NCBI GenBank assembly: GCA_900143635.1
Contig: FREY01000003.1
Location: 325,220-389,219, forward strand
Length of the DNA: 64,000 nt
Reading direction: 5' to 3'
From: Rhodobacteraceae bacterium Alg231-04
GTDB lineage: Bacteria; Pseudomonadota; Alphaproteobacteria; Rhodobacterales; Rhodobacteraceae
In this document: positions 1 through 9,395 of the stretch, in pieces
Numbering within the stretch: the first letter of the stretch is position 1
How the letters are laid out: each line of letters opens with the position of its first letter
Program-made: the position numbers and the translations under genes
The notes under the pieces: model-generated
What the model was told of the DNA's origin: nothing
Seen by the model: only the letters and a program-made list of their open reading frames with translations
The model's database searches: none

Positions 1-990
1 CCTCTGACGGCCTCAGCAATGAACTCGGGGCCGTTATCCGAACGAATGTACGCTGGAACACCACGTAGGATGAACAAGTCCGTCAGTGCGTCGATGACCT
101 CGTTAGCGTTCAGCTTCCGTCTTACCCGGATCGCAAGACATTCCCAGCTATACTCGTCCAGAATGTTCAACTTTCTGAAGGCTCTGCCATCATCCGTTCG
201 GTGATGAACGAAGTCATATGACCAGACGTGGTTGCGATATTGGGGACGGAGTCGGACGCACGAGCCATCATTTAGCCAGAGCCGTCCTTTCTTGGGTTGT
301 TTCATTGGAACCTTCAGCCCCTCCCGCCGCCAAGGGCGTTCGACACGCTTGTCATTCACCTGCCAGCCAGCGTCCCGCAGCAAGGCTGCAACCCGGCGGT
401 AACCGTATCGGCCGTACTGGCGTGTCAGCTCAATCATTTCGACGACCAGGCGCTCCTCGTCAGCACACCCCTGAGGTAATCGTCGCTGTGTGGACCGGTG
501 CCGACCCAGAACGCGGCAAACGCGACGCTCGGAAACCTTCATCTGGCTGCGCACATGATCAATGCAAGCTCGGCGGCGGGAGGGGTTCAGGGGCTCCGCC
601 CGTTCAGGCCTGAAATGATCCGCAGGATCATTTCCTAGACGGCCATCACTCCCTTTGCGGCCTCGGACAGGATCAATTTGTCCAGTGTCAGGTCCGAAAC
701 GGCCCGGCGAAGCCGCTCGTTCTCCTTCTGCAGCCTTTTCAGTTCCTTGAGTTGTTCTGTGCCCATTCCGCATTCGCCGTTGGGCTCGAACCAATGTCGC
801 CTTCAACGGCTCATTTCTTCTTCCAGCGATAGTAGGTCTGTTCCGTAACGCCGATCTGCCGGATCGCATCTATGCGGGCCATACCTTGCCCCATCAGAAC
901 TTCAACCTGCCTTAACTTCACGACAATCTCTTCAGGCTTGGATCTCTTCGCTATCTATGGTCCTCCGTTTCCTAATCATAGGGCCGGACC
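1..990 (-). mobile_element. IS3-family (IS407-like) element, orfA/orfB remnant, cut by the window edge
   Basis: Read on the minus strand. The orfA part begins near 950 (KPEEIVVKLRQVEVLMGQ, then ITEQTYYRW-like helix-turn-helix residues) and is closed early by a stop near 810, where about 30 extra bases interrupt the usual join to the TEQLKELKRLQKEN leucine-zipper segment. The orfB part is open from about 600 to the left edge and carries the integrase-core stretch with SDNGPEF (second catalytic Asp); the third catalytic residue lies outside the window. The expected orfA ATG reads ATA. The element end lies near 975-990 (gattaggaaacggagg). The orfA half is therefore broken; orfB may be intact but cannot be judged. 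Family assignment is from remembered IS3/IS407 transposase sequence. Confidence 0.8.
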
Positions 991-1028
991 ACTTCTTTGG
1001 GTGAGGCTCAATCGAGCCTGGATCACCC

Positions 1029-1238
1029 TGGGAGAACGGATACTGCGAGAGCTTCAATGGGCGGATGCGGGATGAATTGCTCAACGGCGAAATCTTCTAT
1101 TCGTTTGGCGCGGCTCAGATAATCATTGAAAGCTGGAGGAAACACTACAACACCAAACGACCCCACAGTGCTTTGGGCTACCGCCCACCTGCACCAGAGG
1201 CCATCCGCCCGATGGCCCAAAGGCCAACCATGCACTAA
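1029..1238 (+). pseudogene. IS3-family transposase orfB, C-terminal fragment
   Basis: The plus-strand frame gives [17 protein letters not shown], then [15 protein letters not shown] and a stop at 1236-1238. This is the conserved C-terminus of IS3-family transposases, including the catalytic Glu of the DDE triad. The first two thirds of orfB are missing, and the fragment faces the minus-strand IS3 copy to its left. The tail and downstream bases (to about 1268) resemble those of the degenerate copy at 12.2 kb, so both derive from the same or a closely related element. Non-functional. Confidence 0.8.
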
Positions 1239-1370
1239 CTTTCAAATTGGACAACTCAAGTGGGGCTGCTCACGCCACAGGCGCGTTATTTTTGCTGCAT
1301 CTGCGAGAGCATCAGAAGCTCGGGCAAAATGCGGTTTTTCGCTGTAAAGCGTGCAATGGCAACTATGGTA

Positions 1371-2279
1371 TTACGGCCCTTGATTGTGTGGCTCTCCGAC
1401 CAGCGGAGCACAGCTTCTGAGCCAGGAGACAAAGCTGTCGGCGGCGGTTCCACCACGCGTGCTTCCAGGCAAAGCAACTGTGTACCAGACGCATTCGATC
1501 TGACGGGTATCGAACCTCACCAGCGCCCCTGATTGCAGAGCCTTTGCACATAGCACCCCATCTGCCAGCACCAGCCCTTCGCCGTCCACTGCCGCGTCTA
1601 TTGCCAGCGACAGATCGGAGTAAACCCGGCCCTTCTGCCAACTCTGAGAGGAAGGCTCGTGTTCAGAAAACCACTGGTGCCAGATCTCGCGCCCATTGTC
1701 GTGGACCAGTGGAATGCTGCTCCAGTCGCAGGAGCCTTTCGCCAGCAAACGGTCGCGCAGGTCCGGCGTGCAGGCCGGGAAGCCGATGATCGGGAACAGC
1801 CGCTGCTGACGGACGTCACCGGATGACTGGCGCGTTTCAAAATGGATCACCACATCAGCATGGCCTTCACCCAGCTGCGGCGGCTGCCAGGCCGGGCGGA
1901 GGTCGATGTCGATCTTGGGGAACTCGGCGCAGAATTCCGTGATCTTGCGGCGCAGCCAGAGTGAGGCCAGCGCCGGTTCCGCGCTGACCACCAGCGTGCC
2001 GCTTTGCGTCATCCGCAGCATGCCCTCGCAGGCGTCGTTCAGCACCTGAAACCCGTTGGAGATCTGTGGCAGCAACGCTCGTCCGTCCTCGCTCAGTTCG
2101 ACCCGGTTGCCGAGCCGACGGAACAGATCCGTTCCCAACCACTGTTCTAACGTCTTGATATGCTGACTGATTACGCTGTGAGTGACGTTCAACTCCGCCG
2201 CCGCCTTGGCAAAACTGACGTGGCGGGCGGCGGCCTCGAAGGCGCGCAGAGCGTTCAGGTGGCGAAGGGAACCAAGCAT
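1371..2279 (-). CDS. LysR-family transcriptional regulator (GcvA-like)
   Basis: The product has 302 residues, typical for LysR proteins. Residues 1-65 form the winged helix-turn-helix (LRAFEAAARHVSFAKAAAEL, then THSVISQHIKTLEQ), followed by an effector-binding domain. I chose the ATG at 2279 because LysR homologs begin just before LRALRAFEAA; the frame stays open further upstream but encodes nothing familiar. The gene is divergent from the amino acid ABC importer operon starting at 2395, with 115 bp between, the usual arrangement for a LysR activator and its target. The inducer is unknown; an imported amino acid or its breakdown product is the natural guess. Confidence 0.88.
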   Translation of the reverse strand: MLGSLRHLNALRAFEAAARHVSFAKAAAELNVTHSVISQHIKTLEQWLGTDLFRRLGNRVELSEDGRALLPQISNGFQVLNDACEGMLRMTQSGTLVVSAEPALASLWLRRKITEFCAEFPKIDIDLRPAWQPPQLGEGHADVVIHFETRQSSGDVRQQRLFPIIGFPACTPDLRDRLLAKGSCDWSSIPLVHDNGREIWHQWFSEHEPSSQSWQKGRVYSDLSLAIDAAVDGEGLVLADGVLCAKALQSGALVRFDTRQIECVWYTVALPGSTRGGTAADSFVSWLRSCAPLVGEPHNQGP

Positions 2280-2394
2280 GGCACACCGTAGGAAAAACCG
2301 ACACTGAAGGCAAGTTTTACCCGTTTTTTGATTTTTGACCTGATCGCTAGGCTTCTTCCCAACAGCAATTTGGAACCACAAAACGGGGGGTCGC

Positions 2395-3189
2395 ATGGCC
2401 GTACAGCAAGCAATACTGGATGCCGAACTCTCTTTGCGGGTGACGGACCTTCACAAGTCTTACGGCGCGCTGGAGGTGCTGAAAGGCGTTTCACTGGAAG
2501 CGCGCGAGGGTGATGTGATCTCCATGCTTGGCTCGTCCGGGTCAGGCAAAAGCACCTTCCTGCGCTGTATCAACCTGCTGGAGACGCCGAACTCTGGTAA
2601 AATCTGCGTGCATGGCGAAGACATCAAAATGGCCACTAACCGCCATGGTGTGTTTCTGCCCACCGATACCAAACAGGTCGAACGCATCCGGGCGCGGCTG
2701 GCCATGGTATTCCAAGGCTTCAACCTGTGGTCCCATATGACCATTCTGGAAAACGTCATTGCCGGGCCGATCCACGTCCTGAAGCAGCCCCGCGCCGAGG
2801 TCATCGAAAAGGCTGAAGCCATGCTGCAACGCGTCGATATGTACGAGCGGCGCGACTACTACCCCTCGCATATTTCCGGCGGCCAGCAGCAGCGCGCCGC
2901 AATTGCCCGCGCCTTGGCGATGGAGCCTGAGGTGATGCTGTTTGACGAGCCCACATCCGCACTGGACCCAGAACTGGTGGGTGAGGTGCTGAAGGTGATC
3001 CGCTCGCTGGCCGAGGAAGGCCGCACCATGGTGGTGGTGACCCACGAGATGGGCTTCGCCCGTGACGTCTCCAACAAGGTGATCTTCCTGCATCAGGGGC
3101 TGATCGAGGAGCAGGGCGCACCATCGCAGATGTTCAGCAATCCGAACTCCTCCCGCTTCCGGGAATTTCTGTCCAACACCCGGCACTGA
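2395..3189 (+). CDS. Polar amino acid ABC transporter, ATP-binding protein (HisP/ArtP type)
   Basis: The product has 264 residues and energises uptake through the two permeases downstream. Visible motifs are Walker [10 protein letters not shown] near residue 47, the Q-loop (MVFQGFNLW), the ABC signature SGGQQQR, Walker [13 protein letters not shown] and the switch His in [10 protein letters not shown]. The sequence is of the PAAT family (histidine, arginine, glutamine, octopine importers), including the insertion ([13 protein letters not shown]) seen in the HisP/OccP branch. First gene of a likely eight-gene operon running to 9395. The substrate cannot be read from the ATPase; the ornithine enzymes downstream suggest ornithine, arginine or an acyl derivative. 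Confidence 0.93.
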   Translation: MAVQQAILDAELSLRVTDLHKSYGALEVLKGVSLEAREGDVISMLGSSGSGKSTFLRCINLLETPNSGKICVHGEDIKMATNRHGVFLPTDTKQVERIRARLAMVFQGFNLWSHMTILENVIAGPIHVLKQPRAEVIEKAEAMLQRVDMYERRDYYPSHISGGQQQRAAIARALAMEPEVMLFDEPTSALDPELVGEVLKVIRSLAEEGRTMVVVTHEMGFARDVSNKVIFLHQGLIEEQGAPSQMFSNPNSSRFREFLSNTRH

Positions 3190-3237
3190 CCGCGGCCGGA
3201 CCCAAACCCATAACAAACCAAACAGGGAAATAATCAG

Positions 3238-4008
3238 ATGACTATCAAGAACACGCTCCTTGCTGCCGCCGCCGGCGCCATGACGCTGATGGCAAGCACT
3301 GCAATGGCCGACGCCCTGCGCGTTGGTGTTGAAGGTGCTTATGCGCCGTTTTCAATGAAAGAAGCCGACGGCAGCCTGACCGGTTTTGACATCGATATGG
3401 CTTTGGCACTCTGCGCCAAGCTAGAGCGCGAATGCGTGCTGGTCGAACAGGAATGGGACGGCATGATCCCGGCGCTGATGGCACAGAAATACGATGCCAT
3501 CGTGGCCTCGATGTCGATCACCGAAGACCGTAAGAAAAAGGTCAGCTTCTCGGCCAAATACTACGACACCCCGTCGCGTTTCATCGCCAAGGAAGGCGCG
3601 TCGTTTGATCTGACACTGGAAGGCACCAAGGGCGTGAAGATCGGCGTTCTGCGCGGCACCACCCTGCAGTGCTATGTTGAGAAGCATTTCCCCGATGCCG
3701 ACATCAAGCTCTACAATACGCAGGAGGATGTCTTTGCCGACCTCACCGCCGGACGTCTGGACCTGCAGCTGAACAACACGCTGGGCGCGCTGGACGGTTT
3801 CCTGAACACGCCGCAGGGCGAAGGCTTCGCATTCTACGGCGACGATCTTGATGATGTGGCCTGTCTTGGCGAGGGCGTTGGCATTGCTGTGCGCAAGGAT
3901 GATCCGCTGGCCGGAGAGCTGAGCGCGGCCATTCAGGCCATTCGCGCCGATGGCACCTACAAGACCATCAACGACAAATACTTCCCCGTCGACATCTACG
4001 GCAACTGA
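3238..4008 (+). CDS. Amino acid ABC transporter, periplasmic substrate-binding protein
   Basis: The product has 256 residues with a clear signal peptide (MTIKNTLLAAAAGAMTL... cut after TAMA). The mature part is a solute-binding protein family 3 domain: LRVGVEGAYAPFSMKEADG, then GFDIDMALALCAKL and a DGMIPALMAQKYDAIVASM-like hinge. It delivers the ligand to the permeases at 4080 and 4774. It lies 48 bp after the ATPase gene, with an AGGGAAA-type ribosome site before the ATG. Sequence class (lysine/arginine/ornithine, histidine and octopine binding) agrees with the ornithine-directed enzymes downstream; this is inference. Confidence 0.92.
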   Translation: MTIKNTLLAAAAGAMTLMASTAMADALRVGVEGAYAPFSMKEADGSLTGFDIDMALALCAKLERECVLVEQEWDGMIPALMAQKYDAIVASMSITEDRKKKVSFSAKYYDTPSRFIAKEGASFDLTLEGTKGVKIGVLRGTTLQCYVEKHFPDADIKLYNTQEDVFADLTAGRLDLQLNNTLGALDGFLNTPQGEGFAFYGDDLDDVACLGEGVGIAVRKDDPLAGELSAAIQAIRADGTYKTINDKYFPVDIYGN

Positions 4009-4079
4009 TCTGCACCGGGACGGCGGGCATCCCTGCCGTCCCAATTCCGATTTTTTGAAACACCAATGGGCAGGGGCGC

Positions 4080-4769
4080 ATGCAGCTGATTTTCGAATAC
4101 AGGCAGATCCTGCTGGAGGGGATGCTGGTCACCGTGTCTCTGGCGGTCCTGTCATTGATACTGTCGGTGATTTGCGGGTTGACCGGCGCTTTTGCCAAAC
4201 TGTCATCGCGGCGCGGAATTCGCCGGGCCGGCAATAGCTACACCACCTTCGTGCGCAGCGTGCCGGATCTGGTGTTGATGATGCTGATCTTCTACGGCGG
4301 TCAGGTGATGCTGAATGACATTGGCCGCCTTACGGGCCTGTGGGGATATATTGACGTCAACCAGTTCCTCGCCGGGGTGCTGACGCTGGGCTTCATCTTT
4401 GGCGCCTATATGGCCGAGACATTTCGCGGCGCGATCCTCGCCATTCCGCGTGGCCAGATTGAGGCGGCGATGGCCGCTGGCATGAGCCCGCGCCAGATCT
4501 TCGTACTAATCACCTGGCCGCAAATGGTGCGCTATGCGCTGCCGAGCTTTACCAACAACTGGCTGGTGCTGATCAAATCCACAGCACTTGTGTCGGTCAT
4601 CGGCCTGCATGATCTGGTCTGGAACGCCTTTGCCGCGGGCCGCACCACCCACAAGCTGTTCACCTTTATGATCGCGGTGCTGTTCATCTATCTGGTGATC
4701 ACCGGCATTTCCGACCTGATCCTGCGCTGGGTTGATCGCCGCTACAGCGCCGGCGTGAAAAGGGCCTGA
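4080..4769 (+). CDS. Amino acid ABC transporter permease (HisQ type)
   Basis: The product has 229 residues, several hydrophobic segments and the permease signature of the His/Glu/Gln/Arg/opine family: RGAILAIPRGQIEAAMAAGM, the cytoplasmic EAA loop that docks on the ATPase. Together with the next gene, four bases downstream, it should form the heteromeric channel. The 70-bp gap before the ATG holds no recognised structure. Family-typical length; no oddities seen. Confidence 0.92.
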   Translation: MQLIFEYRQILLEGMLVTVSLAVLSLILSVICGLTGAFAKLSSRRGIRRAGNSYTTFVRSVPDLVLMMLIFYGGQVMLNDIGRLTGLWGYIDVNQFLAGVLTLGFIFGAYMAETFRGAILAIPRGQIEAAMAAGMSPRQIFVLITWPQMVRYALPSFTNNWLVLIKSTALVSVIGLHDLVWNAFAAGRTTHKLFTFMIAVLFIYLVITGISDLILRWVDRRYSAGVKRA

Positions 4770-4773
4770 TGAC

Positions 4774-5559
4774 ATGGAAACCGAACGCACTTTCTTTGCG
4801 TACCTGCGCCACATCAGTGAGACCACATCACCGCTGGACTTTGTGCTGATCTACGACAACCTGGACAGGTTTGTCGGCGGCGCGCTGATGACGCTGCAGC
4901 TGACTTTTCTGGCGCTGTTCCTTGGCGGGCTGCTTGCTGTTCCCATGGCCATCGCCCGCGCCTATGGCAGGCCAGGCTGGAGCCAGGCGATCTGGTGCTA
5001 CACCTACGCCTTTCGTGGCACTCCCCTTCTGGTGCAGACCTATCTTTTCTACTTCGGCCTTGGCCAGTTTGAGGCAGTGCGCAATTCCTTCCTCTGGGGG
5101 CCGGTCCTCAGCGATCCGTGGTGGTGTGTGCTGATCGCTTTCACCCTGAACACCGCTGCCTACACCACCGAATTCCTGAAGGGCGCGATTGAAACCACGC
5201 CTGCGGGCGAGATTGAGGCCTCCAAGGCCTGTGGTATGTCGCCTTTCACCCGGATGCGGCTGGTGGTTCTGCCCAGTGCGTTTCGTCGCGCTCTACCCGC
5301 CTATTCAAACGAGGTGATCTTCACCCTGCACGGGTCTGTCATCGCCAGCACAGTGACCCTGCAGGACCTGCTGGGTGTGGGCCGCTGGCTAAACGGGCGC
5401 TACTATCTGGCCTACGAAGGCTTCATCACCGCGATGGTCTTCTACATGGGTATCGTCCTCTTGATCTCGCTCCTCTTCCGCATGGCTGAAAAACGCTACC
5501 TGCGCCATCTGCGGCCGCGTGGGGCGGACAGCGCCACCCCGGCCCAAGCCACAGCTTGA
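4774..5559 (+). CDS. Amino acid ABC transporter permease (HisM type)
   Basis: The product has 261 residues and is the second inner-membrane permease of the importer. It carries the EAA loop (KGAIETTPAGEIEASKACGM) and about five membrane segments. The N-terminus is some 30 residues longer than the HisQ-type partner, as is usual for HisM/OccM. It starts four bases after the previous stop. The hydrolase gene follows after a 69-bp GC-rich gap, so the catabolic genes are probably co-transcribed with the transporter. Confidence 0.92.
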   Translation: METERTFFAYLRHISETTSPLDFVLIYDNLDRFVGGALMTLQLTFLALFLGGLLAVPMAIARAYGRPGWSQAIWCYTYAFRGTPLLVQTYLFYFGLGQFEAVRNSFLWGPVLSDPWWCVLIAFTLNTAAYTTEFLKGAIETTPAGEIEASKACGMSPFTRMRLVVLPSAFRRALPAYSNEVIFTLHGSVIASTVTLQDLLGVGRWLNGRYYLAYEGFITAMVFYMGIVLLISLLFRMAEKRYLRHLRPRGADSATPAQATA

Positions 5560-5628
5560 CCGCAGCCCCCGCGGCCGCGACCCTTCCCCTGTCTTTCCCC
5601 GTTCATTCTCCTGTCGAAAGGAACCGCG

Positions 5629-6258
5629 ATGACCAATGCCAGCCCCCAGAAACGTGACTTGATCGAAGGCCGTGCCGCGGTGATCGTCATTGATATCCAG
5701 AAGTCCAGCTTTGCGCCGATCCCGGACGAGGAACGCTCCATCGCGCATATGCCCGATTATGCTGAGCGTATGGCCCGTACTAAGGTGGTGATCGACAAAG
5801 CCCGCGAAAACGACATCCCGGTGATCTTCATCCAGGAGATCCACCGCGCCAATCTGATCGATTTCGGTCGTGAGCTGGACGGGGATGAGACGGTGCATTG
5901 TCTCGACAGCAACCCGCTGACGGATTTTGCCGAAGAAGAACTGGGCATGCGCCCGGATGACTACCGCATCTCCAAACGCCGCTACTCGGCCTTCTATGGC
6001 ACCGATCTTGAGATTCTGCTGAAAGGCCTGAAGGCCGAAACTCTGATCCTCACCGGCGGGCTGACGGATGTCTGCGTGCATTACACCTTCGTGGATGCGC
6101 ATCAGGGCGACTACTTCTGCCGCGTTGTCGAAGACTGCGTGGCTGGTTCCAGCCTTGACGCACACAATGCCTCGCTGAAGGCGATGGAATACCTGCAGCA
6201 CGGCGCCATCCGCACCATCGATGATGTTCTGGGCGCGATGGAACAGGCCAGCGCCTGA
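5629..6258 (+). CDS. Isochorismatase-family cysteine hydrolase
   Basis: The product has 209 residues of the isochorismatase-like fold. The three catalytic positions are visible: Asp in VIVIDIQKS near residue 22, Lys in RISKRRYSAF, and the nucleophile Cys in GGLTDVCVHYTF. A GAAAGGA ribosome site precedes the ATG. The family includes nicotinamidases, N-carbamoylsarcosine amidases and ureidoacrylate/biuret hydrolases, so C-N bond hydrolysis is expected. Its place between an amino acid importer and ornithine enzymes suggests it removes an N-linked group from the imported compound, but the exact substrate is not evident. Confidence 0.85.
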   Translation: MTNASPQKRDLIEGRAAVIVIDIQKSSFAPIPDEERSIAHMPDYAERMARTKVVIDKARENDIPVIFIQEIHRANLIDFGRELDGDETVHCLDSNPLTDFAEEELGMRPDDYRISKRRYSAFYGTDLEILLKGLKAETLILTGGLTDVCVHYTFVDAHQGDYFCRVVEDCVAGSSLDAHNASLKAMEYLQHGAIRTIDDVLGAMEQASA

Positions 6259-6278
6259 TCCCGGCCAAGGAAAATAAT

Positions 6279-7181
6279 ATGCAGACCAACAGTAACATCG
6301 CAGCCGCTGGGCTGGCGCTGGCGGCATCTGGCATCCTCAGCTTCATCGACAATTTCGTCTTTGCAGTGAGTCAGGAGGCCGGGCTCTGGCAATTTCAGGC
6401 CTTCCGAACGCTGTTTGCAGTGCCCCTGCTGTTGCTCGGCGCATTTCTGTTGCGCCAGCCGCTGCGGGCGGTGAACCTGCCGCGCCTGTCGTTGCGCAGT
6501 GCGGCCGTGTCTATTGGTCTGCTGATCTACTTTGCCGCTCTTGGGACCCTGCCAGTTGCGCAGGCCGGGGCCGGGCTGTTCTCTGCGCCGATCTGGGTTT
6601 TGCTGCTGTCGGCGCTGCTGTTCGGTACGCGCATCGGGGCGCTGCAGCTATTGGCGATCCTAACCGGGTTCGGGGGTGCGCTGATGTTGTTACAGCCTGA
6701 CATTGCCACGCTGACGCCTGCCTCCCTGATGCCACTGGCAGCCGGGCTGCTTTACGGGTTTGGCATGTTGCTGACCCGGCATATCTGCGTGCAGGAAAGC
6801 GCGCCGGCGCTGGCGCTGGGGATCTTCCTGTTCATTGGCGGGGCAGGAATTGTCATGCTGGTTTTTGTCAGCCTGATGCCCGGCGCCGATCCTGTCGGCC
6901 CCTTCCTGACCCGCGCCTGGGTGACACCCAGCCCGCGCTTCCTGTGGCTGACGCTGTTTCAGGCCGCAGGTGCCGTGGTGGCGGTATCGCTCATCGCACA
7001 GGCCTATCGTATCGGCACACCCGCCTTTGTGTCGGTCTTTGAATACTCCTTCCTCATCTTCGCCTGCCTGTGGAGCTTTCTGCTCTGGGGCACGGCGGCC
7101 AACTCCCTTGCCTGGGCCGGGATCGCAGTGATCATCACCTCCGGTCTGGCCATGACACTTCTGCAGAAAAGAGACGCCTGA
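6279..7181 (+). CDS. EamA/DMT-family membrane transporter
   Basis: The product has 300 residues and about ten membrane segments arranged as two EamA repeats. The second half ends with the typical YRIGTPAFVSVFEYSFLIFA segment, which EamA exporters use near the last helices. Such proteins usually export amino acids or metabolites. It sits between the hydrolase (20 bp upstream) and the cyclodeaminase gene, whose ATG overlaps its stop by one base, so co-translation is likely. A relief valve for an end product of the pathway is a reasonable guess. Confidence 0.85.
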   Translation: MQTNSNIAAAGLALAASGILSFIDNFVFAVSQEAGLWQFQAFRTLFAVPLLLLGAFLLRQPLRAVNLPRLSLRSAAVSIGLLIYFAALGTLPVAQAGAGLFSAPIWVLLLSALLFGTRIGALQLLAILTGFGGALMLLQPDIATLTPASLMPLAAGLLYGFGMLLTRHICVQESAPALALGIFLFIGGAGIVMLVFVSLMPGADPVGPFLTRAWVTPSPRFLWLTLFQAAGAVVAVSLIAQAYRIGTPAFVSVFEYSFLIFACLWSFLLWGTAANSLAWAGIAVIITSGLAMTLLQKRDA

Positions 7182-8230
7182 TGTCCCCGCAACCTTCTGA
7201 CCTCGCCATGGTGCCCTTTGTTTCGGTCGAACATATGATGGGGCTGGTTCATCATATCGGTATCGAGCAGATCCTTGCCGACCTTGCCGCCGACATCGAA
7301 GCGGATTTCAGACGCTGGGAGAGCTTTGACAAGACGCCCCGTGTCGCCTCGCATTCACCGGTCGGCGTGATCGAGCTGATGCCGACCTCCGACGGGGAAA
7401 TGTACGGCTTCAAATACGTGAACGGCCATCCGAAAAACACCAAGGAGGGGCTGCAGACCGTCACCGCCTTCGGCCTCTTGGCAGATGTGGACACCGGCTA
7501 TCCAAAACTCTTGACCGAGATGACCCTGCTGACGGCCCTGCGCACGGCGGCGACCTCGGCTATGGCGGCAAAACACCTAGCCCCAAAAGGGGCAAAGACC
7601 ATGGCGATGATCGGTAATGGCGCGCAGTCCGAATTCCAGTGCCTGGCCTTCAAGGCGGTCTGCGGCATCGACACCGTGCGGCTCTTTGATACAGACCCGG
7701 CGGCGACCGCGAAAGCAGCCCGAAATCTGTCGGGCAGCGGCCTGACCGTGGTCAGCTGTACCAGCGGCGAAGAGGCGATGGAGGGCGCGGAGATTATCAC
7801 CACCTGCACCGCCGACAAGCAGAATGCGACGATCCTGACCGACAATATGGTTGGCCCCGGTGTCCATGTGAATGCCATCGGTGGCGATTGCCCCGGCAAG
7901 ACCGAACTGCACCGCGATATCCTGCTACGCTCGGATATCTTCGTGGAATATCCGCCGCAGACCTGGATCGAGGGCGAGATCCAGCAATTGGACGAAGGCC
8001 ACCCCACAACAGAGCTGTGGCAGGTGATCACTGGTCAGGCAGAGGGCCGCAAGGACGCGCGCCAGATCACCCTGTTTGACAGTGTAGGCTTTGCGATCGA
8101 GGATTTTTCGGCCCTGCGCTACATCCTGCGCGCAATTCAGGGCACGGATTTCTATGCTGATCTCGATCTGCTGGCGGACCCCGATGATCCGCGCGATCTG
8201 TTTGGAATGCTGACCCGTGCGAAAGCCTGA
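7181..8230 (+). CDS. Ornithine cyclodeaminase-family protein
   Basis: The product has 349 residues of the ornithine cyclodeaminase/mu-crystallin fold. The NAD-binding Rossmann part shows AMIGNGAQSEFQCLAF, with an N-terminal substrate domain containing GFKYVNGHPKN and a late GGDCPGKTELHRDIL segment typical of bacterial ornithine cyclodeaminases. The expected reaction is ornithine to proline plus ammonia, although members also act on other amino or imino acids. I chose the ATG at 7181, overlapping the previous stop by one base, because the family starts close to this point. Its partner at 8235 could supply ornithine by deacylation. Confidence 0.88.
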   Translation: MSPQPSDLAMVPFVSVEHMMGLVHHIGIEQILADLAADIEADFRRWESFDKTPRVASHSPVGVIELMPTSDGEMYGFKYVNGHPKNTKEGLQTVTAFGLLADVDTGYPKLLTEMTLLTALRTAATSAMAAKHLAPKGAKTMAMIGNGAQSEFQCLAFKAVCGIDTVRLFDTDPAATAKAARNLSGSGLTVVSCTSGEEAMEGAEIITTCTADKQNATILTDNMVGPGVHVNAIGGDCPGKTELHRDILLRSDIFVEYPPQTWIEGEIQQLDEGHPTTELWQVITGQAEGRKDARQITLFDSVGFAIEDFSALRYILRAIQGTDFYADLDLLADPDDPRDLFGMLTRAKA

Positions 8231-8234
8231 CAAT

Positions 8235-9395
8235 ATGGACCTCAGCGCGCGCCAGATCCTCGACCGTCTTGTATCCTTCCCGACCGTCAGCAGCGAAAGC
8301 AACCTCGCGCTGGTCGATTTCGTCGAAGATTACCTGCTGTCGCATGGGGTCGCGCCTGTCCGGGTGTCGTCACCCTGCGGTACCAAGGCGTCGATCTTTG
8401 CCCATATCGGACCACAGGTTGAGGGCGGCGGGGTGCTGTCGGGCCATACGGATGTGGTGCCTGTCAAAGGGCAGGATTGGACCAGCGATCCCTTCACCGT
8501 GACCGAACGGGACGGCAAGCTGTTTGGCCGTGGCACCTGTGACATGAAGGGGTTTGTGGCTCTGGCGCTGGCGGCAGTGCCGCTGGCGCAGAAAAGCACG
8601 CTGAAACGCCCCATTCAGATCGCGCTGAGCTATGATGAGGAGGTGGGCATGACCGGCGCCCCGCCAATGATCGAGCGTATGCTGAACTGCGGCTTGCCCA
8701 AGGCAGACGCGGTGATCGTCGGCGAGCCCTCGATGATGCAGGTGGTGTCCGGCCACAAGGGCGGTTTCGGCTACATCGTCGATGTGCGCGGCCACGAGGT
8801 GCATTCCTCCCTCATGCACGAGGGCGTCAGTGCGGTGATGATGGCCGCCGAGCTGGTCGCCTGGGCCAACCGGATCAACGCCGAGAATGCCGCCCGAACG
8901 CCGGGGCGCTTGGACGCGGATTTCGTGCCGCCCTATACCACTGTCCACGTCGGCACCATCAAGGGTGGCACCGCCCATAACATCACCGCCCGCGACTGCC
9001 GCTTCGAGATCGACTTCCGCGTCGTGCCGGGCGAGGATCAGGCCCAGTGGGAGGCCCGGTTCGAAGCTAAAGTTGCCCGGCTGGACACTGAGATGAAAGC
9101 CGTGCATCCCTGCGCCGGGGTCACTCTATTCCAAGATTTCAACGCGCCCGGACTGGCCCCCGAACCTGCAGGCGCAGCCGAAGCACTGGCCCGCCGCCTC
9201 ACCGGCGACAATTCGCCTCGTGTGGTTAGCTACGCGACAGAGGGCGGGCTGTTCCAGCGGCGCGGGTATTCCACCGTGATCTGCGGCCCCGGCGACATCG
9301 CCCAAGCGCACCAGCCGGATGAATACCTGAGCGTGGCGCAATTTGAAGCAGGTGGCCGTGTCCTAGAGGGCCTGATCTTGGACTGCTGCGTGTGA
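8235..9395 (+). CDS. M20 peptidase, acetylornithine deacetylase-like
   Basis: The product has 386 residues of the M20 (ArgE/DapE) metallo-amidase family. Metal-ligand motifs are in place: SGHTDVVPVKGQDW, GRGTCDMKGF, and the general base in YDEEVGMTGAPP. It is long enough for the catalytic and lid domains. The ATG at 8235, four bases after the cyclodeaminase stop, fits the family start better than an upstream in-frame ATG at 8217 that would overlap. With the cyclodeaminase, the simplest pathway is N-acylornithine to ornithine to proline. The true acyl group is unknown. Last gene of the operon. Confidence 0.87.
   Translation: MDLSARQILDRLVSFPTVSSESNLALVDFVEDYLLSHGVAPVRVSSPCGTKASIFAHIGPQVEGGGVLSGHTDVVPVKGQDWTSDPFTVTERDGKLFGRGTCDMKGFVALALAAVPLAQKSTLKRPIQIALSYDEEVGMTGAPPMIERMLNCGLPKADAVIVGEPSMMQVVSGHKGGFGYIVDVRGHEVHSSLMHEGVSAVMMAAELVAWANRINAENAARTPGRLDADFVPPYTTVHVGTIKGGTAHNITARDCRFEIDFRVVPGEDQAQWEARFEAKVARLDTEMKAVHPCAGVTLFQDFNAPGLAPEPAGAAEALARRLTGDNSPRVVSYATEGGLFQRRGYSTVICGPGDIAQAHQPDEYLSVAQFEAGGRVLEGLILDCCV

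Noticed and set aside
1000-1027. Imperfect inverted repeat at the junction of the two IS3 copies
   Set aside because: The arms need a 4-base bulge and lie exactly at a rearranged junction; likely chance.
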